Assembly (NCBI GenBank): GCA_903882875.1 | Contig: CAIRYQ010000052.1 | Span: forward strand, 1 to 35,403 | Reading direction: 5' to 3' | Source: an uncultured Spartobacteria bacterium | GTDB lineage: Bacteria; Verrucomicrobiota; Verrucomicrobiia; Chthoniobacterales; Chthoniobacteraceae | DNA: 35,403 nt | Shown here: positions 24,012 to 33,482 of the stretch, in pieces | How positions within the stretch are numbered: position 1 is the stretch's first letter | Layout: every line of letters starts with the position of its first letter | Notes under the pieces: generated by a model | The model's database searches: none | What the model saw: only the letters and a program-made list of their open reading frames with translations | What the model was told of the DNA's origin: nothing | Translations under genes and position numbers: made by a program

Positions 24012-24695
24012 CTAACTGACATCCGGCGGCAGCAAATCCGGCCTGCGCTGGCGCGTGCGAGCGAGGGCCTGCTCGCGGCGCCAGCGTTCGATGTGGGCGT
24101 GGTTGCCGCTGAGCAGGATGTCGGGGATTTTCCAGCCGCGATACTCGGGCGGGCGGGTGTAGTGGGGGAATTCGAGGAGGCCGGTGGCGAAGCTGTCGTC
24201 CGTCGCGCTGGCGTCGTCGCCGAGCACGCCGGGGATGAGGCGCACGATGGCGTCCACGAAGACGACGGCGGCGATGACGCCATTCGTGAGCACGTAGTCG
24301 CCGACGGAGATTTCGTCGTCCACGAGGTGGTCGAGGACGCGCTGGTCCACGCCTTCGTAGTGGCCGCAGAGGATGATGAGGTGGCCGCCGCGCGTGCTGT
24401 ATTCCTGCGCGATGCGCTGGTCGAAGCGCCGCCCGCACGGGCCCATGAAGACGACGCGCGTCTCGGGCGTGCGCAGCGATTCGACGGCCTCGAAGATGGG
24501 TTCGCATTTCATCACCATGCCCTGCCCGCCGCCGTATGGGGCGTCGTCGGCGCGGCGGTATTTGTCGTGCGTCCAGTCGCGGAGGTCGTGCGACTTGAAA
24601 GTGAAGAGGCCCGCGTCCTGCGCGCGCTTCATCATGCTCTCGCAGAGTGCTGCGGTGGCGATGGCGGGGAAGAGGCTGAGGACGTCAATTTTCAA
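24012..24695 (-). CDS. trmD: tRNA (guanine-N1-)-methyltransferase
   Basis: This 227-residue SPOUT-class enzyme methylates G37 of tRNAs using S-adenosylmethionine, preventing frameshifting. Clear motifs are KIDVLSLFP at the start, [17 protein letters not shown], the knot region [15 protein letters not shown] with [12 protein letters not shown], and the C-terminal [12 protein letters not shown]. Translation begins at a TTG (24695). The usual rimM and rplS neighbours are absent here. It diverges from the PBP gene across 79 bp. Confidence 0.95.
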   Translation of the reverse strand: MKIDVLSLFPAIATAALCESMMKRAQDAGLFTFKSHDLRDWTHDKYRRADDAPYGGGQGMVMKCEPIFEAVESLRTPETRVVFMGPCGRRFDQRIAQEYSTRGGHLIILCGHYEGVDQRVLDHLVDDEISVGDYVLTNGVIAAVVFVDAIVRLIPGVLGDDASATDDSFATGLLEFPHYTRPPEYRGWKIPDILLSGNHAHIERWRREQALARTRQRRPDLLPPDVS

Positions 24696-24774
24696 TGGGA
24701 TGGCGCGGGCGGAATGTTCGCTGGCTTGTGGATAGCATCGGCCTTTTACTCACGGCGAACCCAAAACGCAGAAC

Positions 24775-26871
24775 TTGTCCCGCCCTTCGTCCAAAACCGC
24801 GCGCCGTTCGCGCTCGAAAGAGAACAAGCCGCGTTCGCATTTTCGCTGGAAACGGTTTTTCCTGAAATGGACGCTCATCGGCGCGATGCTCGTGGCGCTG
24901 ATGCTGTGGTTCTACTGGTGGCGCGCGTCGAAGCTGGACATCCATCAGGTCGAGCGGATGCGTGAGCGGAGCACGGTGTTCGACATGGACGGGAAAGTGT
25001 GGAGCCGTCTGCAGGGCGAGAACCGCGTGCCGGTGGCGCTCGCGAATGTGTCGCCGAATTTCATCGCGTCGCTGCTCGCGCAGGAGGACACGCGGTTCTT
25101 CCACCACATGGGCGTGGACCCGCGCGGGCTGGCGCGCGCGGTGGTGCAGACGATCAAGCGCAACCCGCAGGGCGGCTCGACGCTCACGCAGCAGCTCGCG
25201 CGCAATTCGCTCGACGAACTCGGCCAGCGCAAGAGCATTGACCGGAAGCTGCTCGAGGTCTTCGTGGCGCTGCGCGTGGAGCGGAATTTCACGAAAGAGG
25301 AAATCCTGACGCACTACATGAACCGGATTTATTTCGGCAGCGGCGTGTACGGGATCGAGATGGCGTCGAAGGTGTACTTTGGAAAATCGGCGCAGGATCT
25401 CTCGCTCGGCGAGGCGGCGATGATCGCGGGGATCATCTGCAAGCCAACGAAGGCGTCGCCTTTCCGCAACATGCCGCTCGCCGAGGAGCAGCGCGACCGG
25501 GTGCTCACGCGCCTCGCGCTGCCCGACTGCGAGGAAATCCGAAAGCAGTATCTCATTTCTCCGGCGGCGATCGAACTCGCGCGCAAGCAGCCGCTGAAGA
25601 TCGTCGCGGCGAAGCGCGTGACCACGCAGGAGAACTACGCGATGGACATGGTGATGCGCGAACTCGACGTGCTGCTCGACGACGATCAGCAGGCGCAGGG
25701 CGGGCTGAAAATTTACACGACGATCGATCCGGAGCTTCAGGACGAGGCGCAGAAGTCGCTCGACCGCGCGCTGACGAAGATCGAACAGAAGCCGAACTAC
25801 TCGCATCGGAAAAAAGCGGAATACAGCGAGGACGATCGGAAGATGGAATTGCCGACGGATTACCTCCAGGGCGCGGTGGTCGCCGTGGACAACCGCACCG
25901 GCGCGATCCGCGCGCTCGTCGGCGGGCGCGATTATCGCGACAGCAAGTTCAACCGCGCGATTGATTCGCACCGCACGGTCGGCTCGACGTTCAAGCCGTT
26001 CGTGTATGCCGCGGCATTTTCAAAAGGCATGTCGCCCGAGACGCCGATCAGCGACGGCCCGCTCGAGCCCGGCGAGATCGCGCACGGCGGCGGGTGGCAT
26101 CCAGGGAACAGCGACGACAAATTCGGCGGGATGCTGCCCGCGGAGGAAGGGCTGATCCATTCGCGGAACACGATGAGCGTGCGCGTCGGCAATCGCGCGG
26201 GATTCGAGAACGTCGCGCAATTTGCCGCGAAGGCCGGGCTGCCGGAGATCCCGCTGAGTGCGCAGAGCTACATCGGGAATTTCGGGGCGACGCCGAAGGA
26301 CGTGACGATGGCCTACACCGTTCTCGCAAATGGCGGCGTGCGGCGGCAGGCCTACGTGATCGAGCGGATTGATTCCGCGGACGGCGAAATCATTTTCCGC
26401 GCGGCACACGCGACGGTGCCGGTGTTCGAGCGCAGCGTGTGTTCGATGACGACGAACATCATGAGCGAGATCCTCGCGCGCGGCACCGCGGCGTCGGCGA
26501 AGTCACTCGGCTGGACGAAGCCCGCGGCCGGCAAGACCGGCACGACGGACGGCTACCACGATGCGTGGTTCGTCGGCTACACGAGCACGCTCACGTGCGG
26601 CGTGTGGGTCGGCCTCGACAAGCCCGTGACGATCATTCCGAAAGGCTACGGCGCAGCGCTCGCGTTGCCCGTGTGGGTGGATGTGATGAAGCGCGCCTCC
26701 ACCGACAAGTATCCGGCCGATCCACTCAACGGCAAAGGCGTGGCGCGAATGCCGGCTCCGATTTCGCCGAAGCCCGACAGCGGCACGAACGATGACGGTG
26801 GCCTGCGCAAACCCGACAAGGAGAACGGCGGACTGCTGCGTTCGTTCAAGAAGTTCTTCGGTGGCAAGTGA
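24775..26871 (+). CDS. class A penicillin-binding protein (PBP1A type)
   Basis: This 698-residue bifunctional peptidoglycan synthase is anchored by one membrane segment (about 32-49) after a basic cytoplasmic tail. The GT51 transglycosylase domain has AQEDTRFFHHMGVDP with catalytic E104, GGSTLTQQLARN and EEILTHYMNRIYFGSGVYG. The transpeptidase domain has STFK (S404-K407), SRN (463-465) and KTGT (587-590). It polymerises glycan chains and cross-links stems in the periplasm. The start codon is TTG at 24775, and no better ATG precedes the membrane helix. The C-terminal tail is Pro/Asp/Lys-rich and ends KKFFGGK. Confidence 0.95.
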   Translation: MSRPSSKTARRSRSKENKPRSHFRWKRFFLKWTLIGAMLVALMLWFYWWRASKLDIHQVERMRERSTVFDMDGKVWSRLQGENRVPVALANVSPNFIASLLAQEDTRFFHHMGVDPRGLARAVVQTIKRNPQGGSTLTQQLARNSLDELGQRKSIDRKLLEVFVALRVERNFTKEEILTHYMNRIYFGSGVYGIEMASKVYFGKSAQDLSLGEAAMIAGIICKPTKASPFRNMPLAEEQRDRVLTRLALPDCEEIRKQYLISPAAIELARKQPLKIVAAKRVTTQENYAMDMVMRELDVLLDDDQQAQGGLKIYTTIDPELQDEAQKSLDRALTKIEQKPNYSHRKKAEYSEDDRKMELPTDYLQGAVVAVDNRTGAIRALVGGRDYRDSKFNRAIDSHRTVGSTFKPFVYAAAFSKGMSPETPISDGPLEPGEIAHGGGWHPGNSDDKFGGMLPAEEGLIHSRNTMSVRVGNRAGFENVAQFAAKAGLPEIPLSAQSYIGNFGATPKDVTMAYTVLANGGVRRQAYVIERIDSADGEIIFRAAHATVPVFERSVCSMTTNIMSEILARGTAASAKSLGWTKPAAGKTGTTDGYHDAWFVGYTSTLTCGVWVGLDKPVTIIPKGYGAALALPVWVDVMKRASTDKYPADPLNGKGVARMPAPISPKPDSGTNDDGGLRKPDKENGGLLRSFKKFFGGK

Positions 26872-26893
26872 GCGATTCCCGGACGCGGTCAAA

Positions 26894-27811
26894 ATGCGGA
26901 TTGATTTGCGAGGCGCGCACGACGAAAAGCCACGCGTTGTTTTTCCGAATGAACCGAGCCTGTCCGAATACGTGAGCCTTCGCATTGATCGATTTGAGAT
27001 GAAGTTTGCGATCACGTCGGCGCAGCGGGCGGCGCTGATGGCGCAATTCGGCTCGTTTTTGCGGGCTGATGAAAATGCGGGCGATGGCGCGCGCTACCCG
27101 GTGGTGAGCCTCTACTACGACAACGCCGAGCGCGATTGCTACTGGGAGAAGGCGCGCAGCCTCCCGAGCCGGCGCAAGCTCCGCGTGCGGGTGTACGGCA
27201 GCCGCGACGGTGCGGTGCCCGCGTCCTCCTTCGTCGAGATCAAGCACAAGTGCGATGGCCGCGGCGTGAAGCGGCGTGTGCTGCTCCCGCTCGAACAGGC
27301 GTTGCGGGTGTGCGAGGGCTTGCAGCCCGAGGGCGTGACGCTCGGCGAACCGCAGCGGCGAATCATCGCCGAGGCGCACGATCTCGTCCTCCGGCGCAAT
27401 TTCCGGCCGGTCGTGGTCATGCGCTACGATCGCACCGCGTACGCCGCGCTCGATACGGAGAGCGATCTGCGCGTGACTTTCGACGAAGGAATCCGTGCGC
27501 GCCTCGACCGTCTTGAGCCCGAGCCGGACGACCGGCATTTTTCCGCGGGCTCCGAATTGAACACCGACGGCACGATGGTCATGGAGGTGAAAGTGACGGG
27601 CTGCATCCCATACTGGCTCAGCCGGACGATCGCCGCCGCGGGCTGCCGCATGCAGAGCCACTCGAAATATTCGACCGCCCTCGAGGGGCGCGACCCGGTG
27701 CTGCGTGCGATGCTTTCGCCGAACTGGCGCGCGCGCGCCGCCGCGGCGGTGGAAAAGATCACAGAGTTTTCACCAATGACCGTGCCAGCATTTTCCCCGG
27801 TCGCGGGTTGA
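26894..27811 (+). CDS. VTC-domain (polyphosphate polymerase-like) protein
   Basis: This 305-residue protein has the VTC/CYTH triphosphate-tunnel fold. YPVVSLYYDNAERDCYWEK opens the barrel, RKLRVRVYG supplies basic residues, FVEIKHK is the ExK-type strand, then VVVMRYDRTAYA and VMEVKVTG. In yeast, Vtc4 uses this fold to make polyphosphate from ATP; bacterial homologs are annotated by similarity only. ATG 26894 (MRIDLRG) lies 22 bp after the PBP gene stop. It is followed immediately by a DUF4956 membrane protein, its usual partner. Confidence 0.87.
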   Translation: MRIDLRGAHDEKPRVVFPNEPSLSEYVSLRIDRFEMKFAITSAQRAALMAQFGSFLRADENAGDGARYPVVSLYYDNAERDCYWEKARSLPSRRKLRVRVYGSRDGAVPASSFVEIKHKCDGRGVKRRVLLPLEQALRVCEGLQPEGVTLGEPQRRIIAEAHDLVLRRNFRPVVVMRYDRTAYAALDTESDLRVTFDEGIRARLDRLEPEPDDRHFSAGSELNTDGTMVMEVKVTGCIPYWLSRTIAAAGCRMQSHSKYSTALEGRDPVLRAMLSPNWRARAAAAVEKITEFSPMTVPAFSPVAG

Positions 27812-27819
27812 ACCACCCC

Positions 27820-28647
27820 ATGATTCACACCGCCGGATTTTTTTCACCGTTGCTTGCCGCCGCCGATGCGCCCGAGTTGCCTGCGCTCGGTCCTTTCCTT
27901 CGCGTGCTCAATGAGATTCCCGGTTGCAAATCGCTCGTGGATTTTTTCACCACCACGCTGGGCTTTGGTTCGGATGCGCCGGGGCTGCCGGAAATTTTCT
28001 TCGCGGCGCTGCTGAGCTTCGGGATCATGTCGCTCATCGCCGCGCTCTACAAGGCCACCTTCCGCGGCCCGAAGCTCTCGCAGGATTACGTCCACACGCT
28101 GATGATTCTCGGCATCGTCGTCTCCGTCATCGTCATGGTGATCCGCGGCGGGAACGGCCAGAAGGCGATGGCCACGGGCTTCGGGATGTTCGCGGCGTTC
28201 TCGATGATCCGCTTCCGCACGTCGCTCTCGGAATCGCGCGATGTGGCGTTCATCTTTTTTGCAATGACTGCGGGCCTCGCCGTCGGTGCGCGGCAGTACG
28301 GCCTCGCCACGGCGACGACCGTGCTCATCTGCGCGATGATCTACGTGTTTTCCCGCGGCAACTGGTTCGCACCGAACCGTGCGAGCCATTACCTGCGCAT
28401 CCGCGTGACGAACGACATCAACTACGACACGGAATTTGAGGCGGTCTTCGCGAAGTTTCTCGATCACCACGACCTCGTCTCCGTCGAGTCCATCCAGGCC
28501 GGGATGATGACCGAACTGCGCTACAACATTTCCCTGCGCGCCGAGTGCAAGCCCGGCGAACTTGTGTCTGCAATCCAGCAGGTGAACGGCAACAACCGCG
28601 TGCTGCTCACCTCGACCGCGCCGAGCCGCACGCTGGGGACGGATTAG
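27820..28647 (+). CDS. DUF4956 membrane protein
   Basis: This 275-residue protein has hydrophobic segments at about 63-80 (AALLSFGIMSLIAALY), 90-108 (LMILGIVVSVIVMVI), 115-130, 140-155 and 160-180, then a soluble C-terminal domain with ferredoxin-like character (HYLRIRVTND, LRYNISLRAE). DUF4956 proteins are habitually next to VTC-domain genes and are thought to be membrane partners, perhaps for polyphosphate translocation, without proof. ATG 27820 was chosen; a TTG at 27808 overlapping the VTC stop as TTGA is an alternative. Confidence 0.87.
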   Translation: MIHTAGFFSPLLAAADAPELPALGPFLRVLNEIPGCKSLVDFFTTTLGFGSDAPGLPEIFFAALLSFGIMSLIAALYKATFRGPKLSQDYVHTLMILGIVVSVIVMVIRGGNGQKAMATGFGMFAAFSMIRFRTSLSESRDVAFIFFAMTAGLAVGARQYGLATATTVLICAMIYVFSRGNWFAPNRASHYLRIRVTNDINYDTEFEAVFAKFLDHHDLVSVESIQAGMMTELRYNISLRAECKPGELVSAIQQVNGNNRVLLTSTAPSRTLGTD

Positions 28648-28781
28648 CGCGCAAAAGCGGTTCGGGCTCCGGCATTCCTTTGCGAACCAATGCAGCAGGG
28701 GCCATGCATCCTCGGTCCCCCGTGCTGCCGCGCGACGTTTCCACTCGGCAAGACCCGCGTCGCGTGCCCACACTTTTTTCC

Positions 28782-29582
28782 ATGCCTTCCGCACTGGCGA
28801 TTGCCGCACACCCCGATGACATCGAATTCGTCATGGCCGGGACATTGCTCCTGCTCCGCGATGCGGGCTGGGAGATCCACTGCTGCAATCTTTCCACGGG
28901 AAACATGGGCAGCACGGTGATGACTGCCGCGCAGACGGCGCGCACGCGGCGCGGCGAAGCGCAGGCGGCGGCGAAACTGATGGGCGCACACTGGCATCCG
29001 CCGTGCGCGGACGACCTCGGCATTTTCTACACGGAGGAAAACATCCGGCGTGTGTGCGCGGTGGTCCGCGCCGCGAAGCCGCGCGTGGTGCTCACGCACG
29101 CGCTGGCCGATTACATGGAGGATCACATGATCGCCGCGCGGCTCGCGGTGACGGCGACATTTGCGCGCGGCGTGCCGAACTACCGCTCGCTGCCTTCGCG
29201 CAAGCCGTGCCTCGATCCGTGCGTTGTCTATCATGCGATGCCGCACGGGCAGCGGACGCCGACACGAGTGCGCGTTTTTCCCGAGTCATTCGTGGACACG
29301 GCATCCGTCCACACGCGCAAACGGGCCGCGCTCGCCTGCCATGCGTCGCAGAAGGAGTGGCTCGATCGCACGCAGGGCATGGACAGCTACCTGCGCACGA
29401 TGGACGGATTTTCGCTCGCGCTCGGGAAACAGTCGCGCCGTTTCAAGCACGCCGAGGGCTGGGTGAGGCACCTGCACTACGGCTTCAGCGACGAGGCGGA
29501 TGATCCGCTGCGCGATGCGCTCGCAAAGAAACACCGGATCAACTCCGCATTCGTGCGGGCAGCGGAGCGCGGCGATGCTTAG
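28782..29582 (+). CDS. PIG-L family zinc-dependent deacetylase
   Basis: This 266-residue hydrolase of the LmbE/PIG-L family removes N-acetyl groups from GlcNAc-containing small molecules or conjugates. The zinc-binding motif AHPDD is at residues 9-13 (H10, D13), and the second ligand region is ADYMEDH at 109-115. The sequence RRGEAQAAAKLMGAHWHPP is typical. The substrate cannot be told; BshB, MshB and glycan-processing members share these motifs. It overlaps by 8 nt a small zinc-ribbon gene downstream, suggesting one transcript. A 134-bp gap with no visible feature precedes it. Confidence 0.9.
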   Translation: MPSALAIAAHPDDIEFVMAGTLLLLRDAGWEIHCCNLSTGNMGSTVMTAAQTARTRRGEAQAAAKLMGAHWHPPCADDLGIFYTEENIRRVCAVVRAAKPRVVLTHALADYMEDHMIAARLAVTATFARGVPNYRSLPSRKPCLDPCVVYHAMPHGQRTPTRVRVFPESFVDTASVHTRKRAALACHASQKEWLDRTQGMDSYLRTMDGFSLALGKQSRRFKHAEGWVRHLHYGFSDEADDPLRDALAKKHRINSAFVRAAERGDA

Positions 29583-29886
29583 GCCGCCATCAGGCCGCAG
29601 ACCGCCGCCGGTGTGCCCGGTGTGCGGTACGGACGTGCCGCCGAACGCCGTCGCGTGCCCCGAGTGCGGCGCGTGCCACGAGTCGGGCTGGAAGGAAAAT
29701 GCCGATTCTTACGACGGCGTGGATCTGCTCGACGAGGCGTACGAGGATGACGACGGCAAGGTGCGCTGGCGCGCGAAGCCCGGTCTGCATCCGTTCTGGC
29801 GCATCGTCGCACTGCTCGCGGTGCTCGCGCTGTTCTGGTGGTTTTTCAGCGCGGTCTTCAAGGCGGGCCGGACGCCGTGGTGGTGA
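29575..29886 (+). CDS. small zinc-ribbon, single-pass membrane protein
   Basis: This 103-residue protein starts at ATG 29575, inside the end of the PIG-L gene. It has a rubredoxin-like zinc ribbon, CPVCG and CPECGACH, at about residues 14-35. An acidic linker (DSYDGVDLLDEAYEDDDGK) and a C-terminal membrane helix (WRIVALLAVLALFWWFFSAVF) follow. Such tail-anchored zinc-ribbon proteins are common and uncharacterised in PVC bacteria. It is followed by the P-II gene after 65 bp. Confidence 0.75.
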   Translation: MLRPPSGRRPPPVCPVCGTDVPPNAVACPECGACHESGWKENADSYDGVDLLDEAYEDDDGKVRWRAKPGLHPFWRIVALLAVLALFWWFFSAVFKAGRTPWW

Positions 29887-29945
29887 GCGGCTCGGGGAGC
29901 GCGAGGGAATGCTTGCCGAAGCGCAGACCTCGCCCTACGACTTGA

Positions 29946-30290
<345 letters not shown>

Positions 30291-30338
30291 TCCGTCGGCT
30301 GGCGCAGCGCACGAAACTTCGATCCCCAAGGCATCCTC

Positions 30339-31136
30339 ATGTCCATCTGGCTCATCGCCATCATCCTCGGCATCGTTGAGGGTCTCACGGAATTCATCCC
30401 GGTCTCGTCCACGGGGCACCTGCTGATTGCGGAACAGTGGCTGCCGCGACAGAGCGACCTTTTCAACGTCGTGATCCAGGCGGGCGCCGTGCTCGCGGTG
30501 CTACCGCTTTTCGCCGGTCGTCTGAAGATGCTGGCGCGTTGGCGCGAGCCGGCGAGTCAGGCACTGCTCGCGAAAATCGCGGTTGCGTTTCTCATCACCT
30601 GCGCCGGGGGATTCACCCTCGAGAAAAAGGGGTTCAAGCTGCCGGAGAACCTGATGCCTGTCGCCGTGGCGCTCCTGGTCGGCGGCGTGCTTTTCATCGG
30701 TGTCGAGGCACTCCTGCGCGGGAAAAAAGGGGCGGACGAAATTTCATGGCGCGTCGCGATCGTCATGGGATTTGCGCAGCTCATCGCCGCAGCCTTCCCC
30801 GGTGCGTCGCGTTCCGGTTCGACGATCATTTTTGCGCTGATACTCGGCACCGCGCGGCCTGCCGCCACGGAGTTTTCATTCCTCATCGGCATTCCGACGA
30901 TGCTCGCCGCGAGCGCGCTGAAAATTTACAAGGCGCTGCATCATCCCGTCGCGGGGGCACCGCATGAGAATTGGGCGGCGCTCGCACTTGCCGCTGTCGT
31001 CGCCGCTGTCGTCTCATTCATCTCGGTGAAGTGGCTGCTGCGCTACGTGCAGAGCCACACGTTCACCGGCTTCGGCTGGTATCGCATCGTCGCGGCTGCG
31101 CTGCTCATCGGCATGGCGTGGTACGGGTGGCGCTGA
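30339..31136 (+). CDS. uppP: undecaprenyl-diphosphatase
   Basis: This 265-residue BacA/UppP membrane enzyme dephosphorylates undecaprenyl diphosphate to recycle the lipid carrier for peptidoglycan and other envelope polymers. Motif 1 is EGLTEFIPVSSTGHLLIA (14-31), with the catalytic Glu and His. Motif 2 is FPGASRSGSTI, with the essential Arg. About seven or eight hydrophobic segments span the length. It lies 48 bp after the P-II gene and 45 bp before an M23 peptidase gene, both in the same direction. Overproduction gives bacitracin resistance in E. coli. Confidence 0.96.
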   Translation: MSIWLIAIILGIVEGLTEFIPVSSTGHLLIAEQWLPRQSDLFNVVIQAGAVLAVLPLFAGRLKMLARWREPASQALLAKIAVAFLITCAGGFTLEKKGFKLPENLMPVAVALLVGGVLFIGVEALLRGKKGADEISWRVAIVMGFAQLIAAAFPGASRSGSTIIFALILGTARPAATEFSFLIGIPTMLAASALKIYKALHHPVAGAPHENWAALALAAVVAAVVSFISVKWLLRYVQSHTFTGFGWYRIVAAALLIGMAWYGWR

Positions 31137-31181
31137 GGCTTTGCGTTTCCCCGCGGCGGTTTCCTAAGCTGCGTCTCCACG

Positions 31182-31859
31182 ATGCGAATCCTCCTCCTCA
31201 TTTTCTGTTTCGCGCTGTCCCCGCGCTTCGTGTGCGCGGGGGATGTCGTCGCGACGCTGGCTGCGGACGGGTTTGATTTTCCCGTCGGAAAGCCGGACGG
31301 CGAGGGCTACTACCGCTCGCGCGGCTACCGGCCAAACGGCCATCTCGGCGAGGACTGGAACGGTAAGGGCGGCGGCAACACGGACCTCGGTGATCCCGTG
31401 TATTCGATCGCGCACGGGGTCGTCGTATTCGCGCAGAATTTCGCACACGGGTGGGGGAATGTGGTCATCGTGCGACACGCGTACGAGGAGGGCGGGCACG
31501 TCAAATTCGCGGACTCGCTCTACGGCCATCTCGACCGGATTCTCGTGCGCGAAGGCCAGGCGCTCAAGCGCGGGCAGCAGCTCGGCACCATCGGCACGGG
31601 CGGCGGACTCTACTCGGCACATCTCCACCTCGAGATGCGCAAGGACATCCGTGTGGGGATGGCGCAGCACCGTTTTCCGCACGACGACACGGTGTATTTC
31701 AGTTCGGTGGATTTCATCAACGCCCACCGGCACCTGAAGCCCGCTGTGAGCGTTGCCACGGTGCCGATGAATACGTTCGTCGCATTCGATTCGACCGCTC
31801 CAGGCGATCCGGTCACACCGGGGCCATCCACCGCAAAGAAGCCTGCGCCGCGTCGCTAA
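31182..31859 (+). CDS. secreted M23 family metallopeptidase
   Basis: This 225-residue exported zinc peptidase has a signal peptide (MRILLLIFCFALSPRFVCAG, about 1-19). LytM/M23 residues are present: HLGED (H54, D58), GHLDR (H116) and HLHLE (H147, H149). These correspond to the HxxxD and HxH zinc ligands plus the catalytic His. It probably cleaves peptidoglycan cross-bridges or stem peptides in the periplasm. The C-terminal 40 residues are Pro/Thr-rich. Its end overlaps by 4 bp the end of the convergent channel gene. Confidence 0.9.
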   Translation: MRILLLIFCFALSPRFVCAGDVVATLAADGFDFPVGKPDGEGYYRSRGYRPNGHLGEDWNGKGGGNTDLGDPVYSIAHGVVVFAQNFAHGWGNVVIVRHAYEEGGHVKFADSLYGHLDRILVREGQALKRGQQLGTIGTGGGLYSAHLHLEMRKDIRVGMAQHRFPHDDTVYFSSVDFINAHRHLKPAVSVATVPMNTFVAFDSTAPGDPVTPGPSTAKKPAPRR

Positions 31860-33400
31860 ATCTCGAACAGCGACCGGATTTTTTTTCGGAAGCCGATGGC
31901 GTATTCCTGTCGTTTCTGCTCGATGACCTGCGGTGGTGTCCGCGCGGCGAGGACGCCATCAGTCACGAGGCGGCGGCGTGCGAGCAGTTCGCTGAGACGT
32001 TCTGCGAGCGCGGCGTTTTCGTGGATGATCGGCTGGAGTTGTGCGCGGTCTATTTCCCAGAGTTCGCAGTCGCACTTTGCGACGACGGTCGCGCTGCGTT
32101 TCTCGCCGGTGAGCAGGCACATCTCGCCGAATGCCTCGCCCGCGTGGAGTGTGGCCACCGTCGTGTCGGAGCCATTGGCGCGGATGACGACGTCCGCCTC
32201 GCCGTGGACGATGACGAACATCGAGCAGCCATCGCTGTCTTGCCGGATCACTTTTTCGCCGCGGCCAAAACGGCGGATCTGTGCATGTTCGAGGAGCCGG
32301 TCCTTTTGCACCTCGTCGAGCGTGGCGAGGATATCCTGACGCGAGAGCTGTTCGCGCAAATCCGCGGTGAGTGTTTCCTTGTGCGCCGCCGGACGCCGAA
32401 GCTCGACGGTGCGCATCGGGAACGGAATCGCGAGGCCGGCACGGCGCGCCTCGTACCAGACGTTCGTGCGGATGGCGTCCTCGATGTCGTTGAAGCGTCG
32501 CTCGTCATCGAGGCTGTATTTGATCTCGTAGATGATCGCCGAGTCGCTGAACTCCTTCAGAAAAACCTTCGGCGGCGGCGACTCGAGCACACCACCCGCA
32601 TTTGCCGTGGCGCGCTGGAGAATGTCGCGCACGCGGTTCGGCGGTACGCCGTACTCGAAGCCGACGCGGATGCGGTTTGAGTGGACCTTGGTCGGGTAGC
32701 TGAGGTTCACGATCGTGTGGGAGACGATGGCCTTGTTCGGGATGTCGAGGTAGTAGTCGTCGTTCGTGCGCAGTTTCGTGGAGCGCCAGTTCATCTCGAT
32801 GACTTCGGCGCGCTGCGAATCCACGATGAGCCAGTCGCCGACGGTGAACGGTTTTCCAAACTGGAGCGCGATGCCCGAGATGATGTTTGCGAGCGTCTCC
32901 TGCATCGCAAAGCCGATGACCACCGCGACGATCCCCGAGCCCGCGATGAATGTGTCCACATGGAAGCCATACGCGACCTTCAGCACGAGGGTGATCGCCA
33001 CGCAGAAGACGGCGAACGCGAATACTTGCTGGAGGAGTTTCGGCGCCTCCGCGCCATGCTTCCGGGTGAACCAGCGCTGCCAGTAAAAACGGCGGAGCAA
33101 CTGAAGCGCGAAGATGACGGCGAGGATGATGATCGTCGCGTGAAAGGCGCGGATGCTCTCGTCGTGCCACGCCTTCACCGAGCCGTCCGTCTGGTGATTC
33201 AGGCGCAGCATCCGCAGCGGTGCCCACACGGCGAGCGCGACGCAGAGCAACTGATACATGAGCCCGAGCGGGACATGGTGCCTGCGCTTCAGCCAGCGGC
33301 CAAACGCGAGTGCGCAGAGGTAAATTACCGGTGCCGCAGCCAGCGCCACGATCTCGGACGACTGATCAAAAAAGGAGGCGAGACTGGGCGCGGCGGTCAC
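31856..33400 (-). CDS. MscS-family channel with C-terminal cyclic-nucleotide-binding domain
   Basis: This 514-residue membrane protein has N-terminal hydrophobic helices (about 17-34, 44-62, 87-104 and 127-148). The MscS pore/beta domain follows: FIAGSGIVAVVIGFAMQETL, then NIISGIALQFGKPFTVGDWL and the RSTKLRTNDD segment. A cNMP-binding fold occupies about 365-490, with the phosphate-binding cassette FGEMCLLTGEKRSATV containing the Glu and Arg used to bind cyclic nucleotides. Such fusions form the bacterial cyclic-nucleotide-gated (bCNG) branch of MscS channels; many do not gate under tension. The conserved cassette suggests ligand binding here. Confidence 0.92.
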   Translation of the reverse strand: MTAAPSLASFFDQSSEIVALAAAPVIYLCALAFGRWLKRRHHVPLGLMYQLLCVALAVWAPLRMLRLNHQTDGSVKAWHDESIRAFHATIIILAVIFALQLLRRFYWQRWFTRKHGAEAPKLLQQVFAFAVFCVAITLVLKVAYGFHVDTFIAGSGIVAVVIGFAMQETLANIISGIALQFGKPFTVGDWLIVDSQRAEVIEMNWRSTKLRTNDDYYLDIPNKAIVSHTIVNLSYPTKVHSNRIRVGFEYGVPPNRVRDILQRATANAGGVLESPPPKVFLKEFSDSAIIYEIKYSLDDERRFNDIEDAIRTNVWYEARRAGLAIPFPMRTVELRRPAAHKETLTADLREQLSRQDILATLDEVQKDRLLEHAQIRRFGRGEKVIRQDSDGCSMFVIVHGEADVVIRANGSDTTVATLHAGEAFGEMCLLTGEKRSATVVAKCDCELWEIDRAQLQPIIHENAALAERLSELLARRRLVTDGVLAARTPPQVIEQKRQEYAIGFRKKIRSLFEI

Positions 33401-33482
33401 GATCCGACTCGTTGCCTGACTTTTCGCCGTGCGTCGAGAGCCGAGGAGCGGAAGGGATGGAAATCATACGGCAGACATGGCG

